DNA of 64,000 bases from Kineosporia aurantiaca JCM 3230 (lineage in GTDB: Bacteria > Actinomycetota > Actinomycetes > Actinomycetales > Kineosporiaceae): assembly GCA_000719025.1 (NCBI GenBank), contig JODP01000002.1:310001-374000 (forward strand). Direction: 5' to 3'. Position 1 is the first letter of the stretch, and the number at the start of each line of letters is the position of its first letter. Below, in pieces: positions 8,250 to 16,305 of this stretch. The translations under genes and the position numbers were made by a program. The notes under the pieces were generated by a model. It was not told where the DNA came from. It made no database searches and worked only from the letters and a program-made list of their open reading frames with translations.

Positions 8250-10984
8250 CAGCCGGCCCGGGCCAATGCGTCCCGTAGCTGGGTGCGCCGGGTGATGCCG
8301 AGCTTCGGGAACGCCCGGTAGAGGTGCGCGCCCACGGTCCGGTGGGAGAGGTGGGCCCGGTCGGCGATCTCCTTGTTGCTCATCCCTTCCGCGGCCAGCC
8401 GGGCGACCTGCAGCTCCTGGGGCGTCAGGCGCACCGAGACGGGTAGGTCGCTCTCCGCCCGGGCCTGACCGGCGGCCTGCAGCTCGGCCGTGGCCCGGAC
8501 CACGAACGGAATCGCGCCGATCTCGGTGAAAACGGCCAGGGCGTCGGAGAGTTCGCGCCGGGCCTGGGTGTCGCGGCGTTCCCGGCGCAGCCACTCGCCG
8601 TACAGCAGCCGGGTGCGGGCCAGTTCCAGCGGGGACTGGCTGAGCTGACCGGACTCCACGGCGGCGGTGAAGTGCGGGTCCGGGTCGGTCCCGTCGTGCA
8701 CGGCCAGCAGCGCCTGGCTGCGCTGGACCAGCATGTTCAGGTGGGACGAGGAGTAGGCGCGGGCCACCGTTTCGGCCCGGGCGACGCTGCCCCGGACCAG
8801 TTCGGCCCGCTGGGCGCGCACGGCCGCCTCGGTGGCGTCGGCGACCACCCAGAGGGCGCGGGTGGGATGCACGCTGACGTGCATGAACTCGATCAGCGCG
8901 TCCCGGTGCTGCCCGGTGTGCAGGGCCAGCAGACCCTTCGCCCAGCGCACGTCCGCGCTGGCCAGGGCCACCGGCCGGATGCCCATCACCTCGACGCAGC
9001 GCTGGACCGCCGCTCCGGCCGCCGGGGCGTCGCCGATCAGCGCGTGGGCCCGGGCCAGGCTCGAGGTGGCCATGGCGGTGATCGAGAGCATTCCGGTGTC
9101 CTCGGCGAGCCGCAGGGCGTGGGTCGCGTCCTGCACGGCCTCCTGAATCCGGCCGCGCAGCAGCAGAAGGGTGGCCCGGCCGCGCAGCGCCTGGCTCTCG
9201 TCGACCGCCTTGCCCTGCGCCCGGAACAGCTCGTGGCTGAGCCCCCAGCAGGTCACGGCGGTCTCCAGGTCCTGCAGCGACTCGGCCGCGATGGCCAGCG
9301 TCATCATCCCGAGCGGGAAGTCCAGCAGGCGGGGCACCAGACCCGGGAGCTCGGCGCGCAGTTCGGCGTGCTCCCCCAGCGGAGCCAGCAGGGCCAGGGC
9401 GACCGGTTTGAGCGGGCTGGTGGTCATCGTCGCGCGCAGTTCGGCCTCGATGTGCTGCCAGTCCTGGCGGGGCAGGGCCCGGCCCCGGGCGTTCAGCGCC
9501 GCCAGCCAGAGCAGCCGCACCTTCTGCTCCGGGGCCGAGGGACCGGTGAGCCGGCGACCGAGGGCCAGCAGATCGTCCCCCGCGTTGCGGGCCACGCCCG
9601 CCGTCAGCCCGATCGAGGTCCGGGTGACGGCGATCTCGACCAGGGTGGCGGCCTCGGTGGCCAGCGACTCGGCCTCGTCCAGCAGCGGCTCCACCTCGGC
9701 GATCAGCCCGGCCGAGCGGGCCGTCTCGGCCGCCTGGGCCAGGCGCCGGGCCCGGTCGTCGGTGCTCGGCGAGTGCAGGGCGGCCCGATGGTAGAGGCTC
9801 TTGGCCTCCGGCAGCGCGCCGCGTGAGCGGGTCTGCTGGGCGGCCGCCTCCAGGCCGGCCGCGATCTTCTCGTTGCGTTCCAGGGTGGCGTTCGAGCGGT
9901 GCCAGGCCGCCGCGAACGGATCGGTGGTCACCTGCCCGAGGGCCCGGTGCACCCGCAGCCGCTCGACCGTGGAGGACGTCTCCATCATCACCGAGCGCAG
10001 CGAGGGGTGCCGCAGGCGCAGCTGCGGCCCCGAGATCACCACCAGATCCGAGGTCTCCAGCCGATCCAGGTCGTCCAGGTCGAGGCCGAGCAGCGCACCG
10101 GCCGCCATCACCTCGAGCAACGTCGCGGTCCCGGCCGCGGCCGCCACCAGGAGCAGCTGCCGGGCCCCGGCGGGCAGCGCCTCGAGCTGATGGAGCAGGG
10201 CCTTCTCGAGCCGGTCGGTCAGCGGCAGCCACGGTTGCCGGGAGAGCTGGTCGATCCCGAACCGGCGCACGGCGGTGGCGAACTCGTTCAGCGCCAAGGG
10301 GTTCCCGGCCGCCTCTTCGCGGATCCGGTCCCGCACCCCGGCCGGGAGGTCGGCCGCGATCCGTTCGAGCAGGAGCCGCGCCTCGTCGTCGGTGAGCGGG
10401 TTCAGGGTCAGGGTCTCCCAGGGCAGCGCCCCGACCACCCGGCGCCCCCCGGGCCTGCGGGTGGCCAGCGCCAGGGCCGGTCCCGCGCTCAGCTGCGCGC
10501 CGACGAAACCGAGCACCTGCGCACTGGAGTCGTCGAGCCAGTCCGCGTCCTCGACCGCGATCAGCACCGGCCCCTGGGCCGCGGCCTCCTCGACCAGGCC
10601 CAGGGCGCCCAGGGCGACCAGCGGGAATTCCGCCTCGGCATCGTCCAGGCCGAAGGCGCCGAGGATCGCCGACCGGTGCCGGGGCGGAAGGGCTTTGGCG
10701 AACGGCAGGATCGGGTGCAGCAGTTCGTGCAGAGCCGTGTAGCCGATCGTGGACGAACTCCGCAGCCCGGTGCAGCGCAGGATCCGGTGGCCCCGCCGCC
10801 GGGCCTCCTCGACGACCGCCTCCACCAGGGCGGTCTTCCCCACCCCGGTCTCCCCCTCGATCACCAGGCCGCGCCCTTCGGTCCGCAGACCGTCCAGGAG
10901 GCCGAGGATCGCGGTCAGCTCCGCGGCCCGCCCGAGCAGCGGCGGGGAAGGCGTCGGAGCGGGTGAGACTGGGGAGGTGACCAC
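8234..10984 (-). CDS. LAL-type LuxR transcriptional regulator, paralogue of the 5.5-kb gene
   Basis: A 916-residue protein, exactly the length of its convergent neighbour and with the same domain order. The P-loop GETGVGKT is at 44-51, then VEDADWLDDSSAQVLGFVG, helical repeats, and a C-terminal LuxR HTH at about 853-916 (LTPQELQVARLAAEGMSNKE). The last codons overlap the neighbour by 16 bp (8234-8249). A TGTCGACA-type palindrome at 11013-11024 lies 29 bp upstream of the start and resembles the operator in front of the GntR gene, so that regulator may control this gene. Inverted duplication is the likely origin of the pair. Confidence 0.88.
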   Translation of the reverse strand: MVTSPVSPAPTPSPPLLGRAAELTAILGLLDGLRTEGRGLVIEGETGVGKTALVEAVVEEARRRGHRILRCTGLRSSSTIGYTALHELLHPILPFAKALPPRHRSAILGAFGLDDAEAEFPLVALGALGLVEEAAAQGPVLIAVEDADWLDDSSAQVLGFVGAQLSAGPALALATRRPGGRRVVGALPWETLTLNPLTDDEARLLLERIAADLPAGVRDRIREEAAGNPLALNEFATAVRRFGIDQLSRQPWLPLTDRLEKALLHQLEALPAGARQLLLVAAAAGTATLLEVMAAGALLGLDLDDLDRLETSDLVVISGPQLRLRHPSLRSVMMETSSTVERLRVHRALGQVTTDPFAAAWHRSNATLERNEKIAAGLEAAAQQTRSRGALPEAKSLYHRAALHSPSTDDRARRLAQAAETARSAGLIAEVEPLLDEAESLATEAATLVEIAVTRTSIGLTAGVARNAGDDLLALGRRLTGPSAPEQKVRLLWLAALNARGRALPRQDWQHIEAELRATMTTSPLKPVALALLAPLGEHAELRAELPGLVPRLLDFPLGMMTLAIAAESLQDLETAVTCWGLSHELFRAQGKAVDESQALRGRATLLLLRGRIQEAVQDATHALRLAEDTGMLSITAMATSSLARAHALIGDAPAAGAAVQRCVEVMGIRPVALASADVRWAKGLLALHTGQHRDALIEFMHVSVHPTRALWVVADATEAAVRAQRAELVRGSVARAETVARAYSSSHLNMLVQRSQALLAVHDGTDPDPHFTAAVESGQLSQSPLELARTRLLYGEWLRRERRDTQARRELSDALAVFTEIGAIPFVVRATAELQAAGQARAESDLPVSVRLTPQELQVARLAAEGMSNKEIADRAHLSHRTVGAHLYRAFPKLGITRRTQLRDALARAGCHGTW

Positions 10985-11012
10985 CCTCGGATGCTAGACG
11001 CGGCTACTGCAT

Positions 11013-11024
11013 AGTGTCGACACT
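11013..11024. promoter_or_regulatory. Palindrome AGTGTCGACACT, candidate GntR/FCD operator
   Basis: A perfect 12-bp palindrome between the end of the GntR gene and the start of the second LAL regulator. Its core TGTCGACA is shared with the centre of the 24-bp palindrome at 11742-11765, which suggests the same GntR protein binds both. Its position just upstream of the LAL start codon fits repression. Confidence 0.5.
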
Positions 11025-11038
11025 TTGTGGTGCGATCC

Positions 11039-11722
11039 TCAGGCCGATCCACCGAGGACGGCGCTGCGCTCCACGTCCTCCCGGCGGGTGAGCAGGTGCG
11101 TCTCGAGCACGGCGAGCACCGGCCGGGCGTCGGCCGCCTGCTGGGACACCCGGAGCAGGTCGAGGATCTCCTGATGCCGGTGCACCTGGGTGGACAACAC
11201 GAAGTCGGGGATCTCCCGGATCAGGATGCCGAGCTGATCGGCCAGCGACTCGTACCGCAGGATGAGCTGCGGGAGCCCACTGGCCCGGACCAGGGCCCGG
11301 TGGAAGTCCATGTCCGCCGCGGCGCTGAGCCGGCCGTCCCCGAGCCGGGCGGCCTCGGCCATCCGCAGCAGGATCTCCTCGGTACCGGCCGGGAGCTCAC
11401 CGCTGCGGACCAGCTGACGGGCCGCCGCCGACTCGTAACCCCAGCGGATGAGCTGCAGTTCGCCCAGGTCGGCGACGGAGAAGTCGCGCACCCGATAGGG
11501 GTAGTTCTGCTTCTTGGTGAGCATGCCGGACTGCACCAGCAGGTTGCAGGCATCGCGGACCGGGGCCCGGCTGATCCCCATCTGCTTGGCGATAACCGAG
11601 TCGGGCACCACCGTGCCCGGCGCCAGCCGCCCGTCGACGATGCGCTGGCGCAGCTCGGTGAGTACCTGCTGGACGAGCGTCGATGCTCGTGCGGGCGGCA
11701 GATCGCCCAGGCCGTTGTCCAT
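11039..11722 (-). CDS. GntR-family regulator, FCD subfamily
   Basis: From the ATG at 11722 the protein has 227 residues. A winged helix (LVQQVLTELRQRIVDGRLAP, then SRAPVRDACNLLVQSG) is followed by an all-helical FCD ligand-binding domain with DFHRALVRASG and HRHQEIL, whose histidines and acidic residues usually hold a metal and an organic acid. A GTG at 11740 in frame is possible but would abut the palindrome at 11742-11765; the ATG leaves room for the promoter. The divergent esterase is the natural target, and the LAL gene downstream carries a similar site. FCD regulators normally repress and autoregulate. Confidence 0.88.
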   Translation of the reverse strand: MDNGLGDLPPARASTLVQQVLTELRQRIVDGRLAPGTVVPDSVIAKQMGISRAPVRDACNLLVQSGMLTKKQNYPYRVRDFSVADLGELQLIRWGYESAAARQLVRSGELPAGTEEILLRMAEAARLGDGRLSAAADMDFHRALVRASGLPQLILRYESLADQLGILIREIPDFVLSTQVHRHQEILDLLRVSQQAADARPVLAVLETHLLTRREDVERSAVLGGSA

Positions 11723-11741
11723 CGTCGGAAATGCTAGCACT

Positions 11742-11765
11742 GTGAGGACTGTCGACAGTCCTCAC
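11742..11765. promoter_or_regulatory. Perfect 24-bp palindrome between GntR gene and esterase
   Basis: The left half is GTGAGGACTGTC (11742-11753) and the right half is its exact reverse complement (11754-11765). The centre TGTCGACA is typical of operators of FCD-type GntR proteins. It lies 20 bp before the GntR ATG and 88 bp before the esterase ATG, so it could repress both divergent transcripts. Confidence 0.7.
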
Positions 11766-11853
11766 TAGGTAAGTCGGCTCAGGCGGCGTAAGGACGCCGG
11801 TTCGGGTCATGTCACCGATGTGGACGCGACCGGGACCCGTTCAGGCTGGACTC

Positions 11854-12825
11854 ATGACCGAACCCGTGAAGCCGGTGCTCGAAGCCGCCGCCCAGGCCTT
11901 CGCCGACGCGAATTCCCAGCCCCCGTTCCTGTTCCAGCTGCCGCCCGAGGAAGGTCGCAAGATCGCCGAGACGGTGCAGACCGACCCGCCCCCGGTGCTC
12001 GCCCCGGCCGACGTCGAGGACCTGACCGTGCCGGCCGGGCCGACCGGCACGGTCCGGGTCCGGATCCTGCGCCCGGTGGGTTCCCGCGCGGAGGGGGTGG
12101 CGCTGCCGGTCATCCTCTACTGCCACGGCCTGGGCTGGGTCTTCGGCGGCCCGGTCACCCACGACCGGCTGGTGCGTGAGCTGCTGGCCGGCACCGGCGC
12201 GATCGTCGTGTTCGTCGACTACGACCTGGCCCCCGAGGCGCGGTACCCGACCCAGATCGAGCAGATCTACGCGGTCGCCGACTGGCTGAGCATGAACGGC
12301 CCCGACTACGGCATGGACGTCAGCCGGATCGCCGTCGCCGGTGACTCGGTCGGCGGGAACATGGCCACCGTGACCACGATCCTGGCCCAGCAGCGCGGCG
12401 GGGTCTCGTTCCGCGGCCAGCTGCTCTACTACCCGGTCACCGACGCCCGCTTCGACACCGGCTCCTACGAGCAGTTCGCCACCGGCTACTTCCTGGCCCG
12501 GGACGGGATGAAGTGGTTCTGGGACCAGTACACCACCGACCCGGCCGAGCGGGCCGAGATCACCGCCTCCCCGCTGCGCGCCACCCTCGAGGACCTGGCC
12601 GGGCTCCCGGAGGCCATGGTCATCGTCGGTGAGGCGGATGTGCTGCGCGACGAGGGCGAGGCCTACGCGGCGAAGCTGCGGCAGGCCGGGGTGCCGGTCA
12701 CCACCACCCGCTACGCCGGCATCATCCACGACTTCGTCGGCCTCAACCCGCTGCGGCCGACGTTCGCCGCCCAGGAGGCGATCGCCCAGGGCATCGCCTT
12801 CCTGAACCGGGTGCTGAAGGACTGA
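11854..12825 (+). CDS. Alpha/beta hydrolase, hormone-sensitive-lipase family esterase
   Basis: A 323-residue esterase. It has the oxyanion motif HGLGWVFGG (91-99), the nucleophile Ser165 in GDSVGGN, Asp262 in GEADVLRDEG and His292 in GIIHDFVG, so the triad is complete. The usual HGGG is HGLG here, a mild variation. No signal peptide is present, so it should be cytoplasmic. It is divergent from the GntR regulator across a perfect palindrome and is presumably induced by the ligand of that regulator. Substrate is unknown; short-chain or lactone esters are usual for the family. Confidence 0.88.
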   Translation: MTEPVKPVLEAAAQAFADANSQPPFLFQLPPEEGRKIAETVQTDPPPVLAPADVEDLTVPAGPTGTVRVRILRPVGSRAEGVALPVILYCHGLGWVFGGPVTHDRLVRELLAGTGAIVVFVDYDLAPEARYPTQIEQIYAVADWLSMNGPDYGMDVSRIAVAGDSVGGNMATVTTILAQQRGGVSFRGQLLYYPVTDARFDTGSYEQFATGYFLARDGMKWFWDQYTTDPAERAEITASPLRATLEDLAGLPEAMVIVGEADVLRDEGEAYAAKLRQAGVPVTTTRYAGIIHDFVGLNPLRPTFAAQEAIAQGIAFLNRVLKD

Positions 12826-12911
12826 GCGCCGGCGGCCCGCCCGGCGTGGACGTCGCGCTGGTCCAGGACGGGCTGATCGCCAGCGTCTACACGCTGCTGC
12901 TGCCCAACTGA
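12826..12911 (+). pseudogene. C-terminal remnant of a SnoaL/NTF2-like protein
   Basis: Directly after the esterase stop, the frame ending at TGA 12909-12911 reads GVDVALVQDGLIASVYTLLL. This resembles the last beta strands of SnoaL/NTF2-like proteins (a 'DGRIA-LY-FLD'-type ending). There is no start codon region or N-terminal part, so it appears to be a degraded 3' end. It overlaps the last 25 bp of the convergent glycosyltransferase gene. The match is by eye only. Confidence 0.45.
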
Positions 12912-13960
12912 GAGCCGATCAACGGAAGCTCCGCCGTCTCGTCCGCGAAGGCGCGGGCGGCACGGCGGAATCCCGTTTCCTGAATCACCCTTTCGATCGC
13001 CTCCCGAAGACGTTCGCGCAACGACGGACCGGGCGGCACCATTAGCCCGCACCCGGCCTCGGTCACGATCCGGGCGTTGACCGGCTGGTCGGCCATGAAC
13101 GGGACCACCACCACCGGGACGCCGCTCTCCAGGGCGCCGAAGGTCGTCCCGGCGCCACCGTGGCAGACCACCACGCCCGCCTCGGCGATCAGCGCGTCCT
13201 GATCCACCCAGCGGGCCACCGTGACGTTGGCCGGGACCGGTCCGAGCGCCAGATCTGCTCCGCCCGAGGTAAGGACGGCCTTCACCGGCAGGTCCCCGAG
13301 AGCGGCGAGCGTCTCCCAATAGACCTCCGCGGCGTTCGGAAGCGGACTCACGACCGTTCCGAAGGAGACAAAAACTTCTCCACCGGAAGACTTTTCCGGG
13401 TTTGCACCCGACCGGACCCGGCGGGTGTCGGGATAGGTCGATGGATCAACGGACGCCGGTAGCCGGGTGAAGTAGGGAGACTCCCGGATCGCCTCGGAGA
13501 CTCCCGCAAGCCGCTCGTCCAAGGCCGGAGCGACGAAGCGCAAGGCGCCGGACTCGATTGCGGCCAGGCCGATCGCGATCTGCGCGTGCTGAACACCGTT
13601 GCGCTGAGCGGCGATCGGGGCCGCGAACTCGGCCGCCTCGTGCATCACCAGGTCCGGATGCCAATCGACGCAGGCCCGTTCGAGGACGGGAAGGTAGGCG
13701 GTGGTGTTCAGGCCGGCGAAGATCTCCCGGTCCACCGAGGCCGGCTGCCCGGACCGGACGCGTTCCCAGACCTCGTCCAGCTCGGCCTTGGGCGGATCGG
13801 GCAGCTCCAGCATCCCGACCCCGAGCGCCTCGGCCTGTCGGCGGCGAGCCGGGGGTACAGCCAGGAGGATCTCGTCTCCGCGGTTCTTCAGGGCCTGGAC
13901 GAAGGGGATCAGCGGACCGAAGTGACCGGCCCCGGACGATGAGCTCATGAGTACCCGCAC
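12887..13960 (-). CDS. MGT-type glycosyltransferase (UDP-glycosyltransferase fold, GT1)
   Basis: A GTG at 13960 gives 357 residues beginning VRVLMSSSSGAGHFGPLIPF, the standard N-terminus of macrolide-type GT-B glycosyltransferases. The C-terminal donor-sugar site is clear: VCHGGAGTTFGALESGVPVV followed by VPFMADQPVNARIV. It is shorter than the roughly 390-420 residues usual for the family, mainly in the N-terminal acceptor domain. Such enzymes glycosylate natural products, either in biosynthesis or to inactivate an antibiotic. It is divergent from the MerR-PP2C/MFS operon with 48 bp between starts, so co-regulation by the MerR protein is plausible. Confidence 0.85.
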   Translation of the reverse strand: MRVLMSSSSGAGHFGPLIPFVQALKNRGDEILLAVPPARRRQAEALGVGMLELPDPPKAELDEVWERVRSGQPASVDREIFAGLNTTAYLPVLERACVDWHPDLVMHEAAEFAAPIAAQRNGVQHAQIAIGLAAIESGALRFVAPALDERLAGVSEAIRESPYFTRLPASVDPSTYPDTRRVRSGANPEKSSGGEVFVSFGTVVSPLPNAAEVYWETLAALGDLPVKAVLTSGGADLALGPVPANVTVARWVDQDALIAEAGVVVCHGGAGTTFGALESGVPVVVVPFMADQPVNARIVTEAGCGLMVPPGPSLRERLREAIERVIQETGFRRAARAFADETAELPLIGSQLGSSSV

Positions 13961-13982
13961 GATCGCCAGGCTGTCCGGCTTG

Positions 13983-14008
13983 ACCTTGTCCTCGGGTGAA
14001 GGTTCACC
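13983..14008. promoter_or_regulatory. MerR-type operator and RBS-covering palindrome
   Basis: ACCTT (13983-13987) and AAGGT (13999-14003) form an inverted repeat with an 11-bp centre inside TTGACCTT...AAGGTTCA, the look of MerR-family operators. Overlapping it, GGTGAA (13995-14000) and TTCACC (14003-14008) form a second inverted repeat around the ribosome binding site and ending at the ATG (14009). It lies between the divergent glycosyltransferase and the MerR-PP2C gene. Confidence 0.5.
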
Positions 14009-15073
14009 ATGGGCGCCGTGCACCTGCTGACGATCGGGGCCTTCGCCAAGGCGTCCGGCCTCTCCCCCAAGGCGCTGCGGCTTTACGACGAGCTGGAGCT
14101 GCTGGTCCCGGCCCGGGTCGATCCGGCGACCGGCTACCGCTACTACACCGCCGACCAGCTCGAACGGGCCCGCCTGGTCGCCTGGTTGCGTCGTATCGGC
14201 CTGCCACTCAACCAGATTCAGCAGGTCGGTGCCCTGGATCCGGAACAGGCGGCCGACCGGATCAGCGCCTACTGGGAACAGGTGGAGGCCGAGGTCGAGG
14301 CCCGGCGCCGGCTGGCCCGGTCCCTGGTGCACTGGCTGACCGAGAAGGCCCCCTCGCCCAGCCTGCTGATCGTCGACTTCGCGGTGCGCTCGGACATCGG
14401 CCTGGTCCGGGAGCTCAACCAGGACACCGCCTATGCCGGTGAGCGATTGCTGGCGGTGGCAGACGGTTTCGGAGTCCGGGGAACGCCGGCCAGTACCGCC
14501 GCGGTCCGGGCCCTGCGCGATCTGGAGGCCGACCCGGATCTTCACCTGGTGCAGGCGGGTGACCTTCTGAACGCCCTGCGAGGTGCTCTGGAGACCGCGA
14601 ACTCGCAGATCTCCGGCCTCGAGTCCGGCACCACGCTGACCGCGATGATGTGGACAGGATCGAAACTCGCCCTGGTCCACATCGGCGACTCCCAGGCCTA
14701 TGTGCTGCGCGACGGGGAGCTCTACCAGATCACCCACGACCATTCCGTTGTGCAGTTCATGGTGGACGAGGGGCGTCTCACCAGCGAGGAGGCTCAGTCG
14801 CACCCGCAGCGCAGTCTGCTGGTCCGGGCCCTGGACGGGAACTCCGGGTCTCACCCCGACGTGAATCTGCAGGACGTTCGTCCTGATGATCGTTACCTGA
14901 TCTGTTCCGATGGGCTCACCTCCGTTGTTCCGGACAGCCAGGTCCAAGCCGTACTTCGGGACGCCGGGAGCGCCGATGAGGCAGCCGGCACCTTGGTGGC
15001 GATGGCCCGAAGGGGAGGAGCACCGGACAACGTGAGTTGTGTTGTCGCCGACATCCGGGAGGCTGCCCGGTGA
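14009..15073 (+). CDS. MerR-type DNA-binding domain fused to a PP2C-family phosphatase
   Basis: A 354-residue two-domain protein. Residues about 5-75 are a MerR winged helix (LTIGAFAKASGLSPKALRLY, then GYRYYTADQLERARLV). A linker coiled coil of about 30 residues follows. Residues about 115-352 are a PPM/PP2C phosphatase domain with NQDTAY, VADGFG, GTTL, HIGDSQAYV, CSDGLTSVV and DNVSCVVADI, which retain the metal-binding aspartates. It should bind DNA as a dimer and dephosphorylate Ser/Thr proteins, or use the fold as a sensor. Its stop overlaps the GTG of the MFS gene by 4 bp, so regulator and exporter are translated together. PASTA or kinase partners are not visible nearby. Confidence 0.85.
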   Translation: MGAVHLLTIGAFAKASGLSPKALRLYDELELLVPARVDPATGYRYYTADQLERARLVAWLRRIGLPLNQIQQVGALDPEQAADRISAYWEQVEAEVEARRRLARSLVHWLTEKAPSPSLLIVDFAVRSDIGLVRELNQDTAYAGERLLAVADGFGVRGTPASTAAVRALRDLEADPDLHLVQAGDLLNALRGALETANSQISGLESGTTLTAMMWTGSKLALVHIGDSQAYVLRDGELYQITHDHSVVQFMVDEGRLTSEEAQSHPQRSLLVRALDGNSGSHPDVNLQDVRPDDRYLICSDGLTSVVPDSQVQAVLRDAGSADEAAGTLVAMARRGGAPDNVSCVVADIREAAR

Positions 15074-16305
15074 CGAGAACCGCCGTCGACCGGCGTCCTC
15101 TGCTCATCCCCGAATTCCGGCGGCTCTGGACCGCCTCGCTGGTCACCGCCATCGGCGGCTCCTTCGCGGTGATCGCCGTTCCGGCCCAGTTGTTCGAGCT
15201 GACCGGAACTTCGGCTGCCGTAGGTATTTCCGCGGCAGTGTCTTTCGGTGCACTGCTGATCTCTTCGCTCTGGAGCGGAGTCCTGGCCGACACGATGGAC
15301 CGGCGACAACTTCTTCTCGCCGCTCACATCACCCTGGCCGTCACCTATGTCCTGTTCTTTCTCCAGAGCGCCCTCGGCTCGGTCCCGCTGATCCTGCTCC
15401 TGGTCGTCGCCCAAAGCCTGAGCTTCGGCGCCATCATGACCACCATGGGCGCGGCCGTCCCCCGCGTCGTTCCGCCCGACCTTCTCATCGCCGCCAGCAG
15501 CCTCGGTTCGCTGGTGCGATACCTCGGATCCATCCTCGGTCCCCTGCTGGCCGGGGTGCTGATCCCGGTCCTCGGGCTCGGGCCGCTCTATCTCCTGGAC
15601 TCCGCTGCCCTGCTGGCCGTGATCTGGGCGGTCTTCCGGCTCCCCGCCATTCCGCCGGCCGCCTCCGCAAACCCGGCCGACAGCGTCCTTCATCACCTGC
15701 TCGAGGGTTTCCGCTATCTGGCCGCGCAGCCCGTGCTGGTGGCCGTGCTGGGCGTGGATCTCGCCTCGATGCTCTTCGGCATGCCCTACAGCTTGTTCCC
15801 CGAGATGGCTGTGCGCGCCTTCTCCGCCCCGGAAGACGGCGGATCGACCTTGGGCCTGCTGTATGCCGCTTATCCGGTCGGTGTTTTCGCCGTAGGCCTG
15901 GCTTCGGGCATCTTCACCCGTGCTCGCCGCCCAGGCGTGTGGCTCGTTGGAGCGTCCGTAAGCTGGGGCGCCAGCGTGATGATATTCGGCCTGGCACAGC
16001 CGCTCTGGCTCGCCCTGGCCGCGCTCGTCCTCGGAGGAGCAGTGAACTTCGTCCTCAGTACCTTTCGCAATTCCATCACCCAAGCCCGCACCGACGACGC
16101 TCTGCGCGGGCGCATCCAGGGCTCGCTCACGGTTGTGCTCTTCGGCGGCCCGCAAATGGCAGGGGTACTCCATGGGCTGATCTCACCGCTGATCGGGCCC
16201 CGCACGACAATTTTCGCCGGCGGGGCCCTGACCATCGGTGCGGCCCTGGGGATCGCCCTGGCCGTGCCCGAACTTACCGATAGTCGGCCCAGACCTGCTG
16301 ATTGA
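15070..16305 (+). CDS. MFS exporter (MFS_3 / EntS-like)
   Basis: A 411-residue membrane protein with about 12 hydrophobic spans. The GTG at 15070 overlaps the upstream stop (GTGA). The loop between spans 2 and 3 reads GVLADTMDRRQLL, matching the MFS A-like motif of drug and siderophore exporters. N-terminus LIPEFRRLWTASLVTAIGG is typical of the MFS_3 family. It is co-translated with the MerR-PP2C regulator and is likely induced by a compound it exports. The last 32 bp overlap antisense with the S66 peptidase gene. Confidence 0.85.
   Translation: MTRTAVDRRPLLIPEFRRLWTASLVTAIGGSFAVIAVPAQLFELTGTSAAVGISAAVSFGALLISSLWSGVLADTMDRRQLLLAAHITLAVTYVLFFLQSALGSVPLILLLVVAQSLSFGAIMTTMGAAVPRVVPPDLLIAASSLGSLVRYLGSILGPLLAGVLIPVLGLGPLYLLDSAALLAVIWAVFRLPAIPPAASANPADSVLHHLLEGFRYLAAQPVLVAVLGVDLASMLFGMPYSLFPEMAVRAFSAPEDGGSTLGLLYAAYPVGVFAVGLASGIFTRARRPGVWLVGASVSWGASVMIFGLAQPLWLALAALVLGGAVNFVLSTFRNSITQARTDDALRGRIQGSLTVVLFGGPQMAGVLHGLISPLIGPRTTIFAGGALTIGAALGIALAVPELTDSRPRPAD

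Noticed and set aside
7734..10232. 832-codon minus-strand frame spanning both LAL genes
   Set aside because: It covers two real genes in other frames and has only low-complexity sequence.
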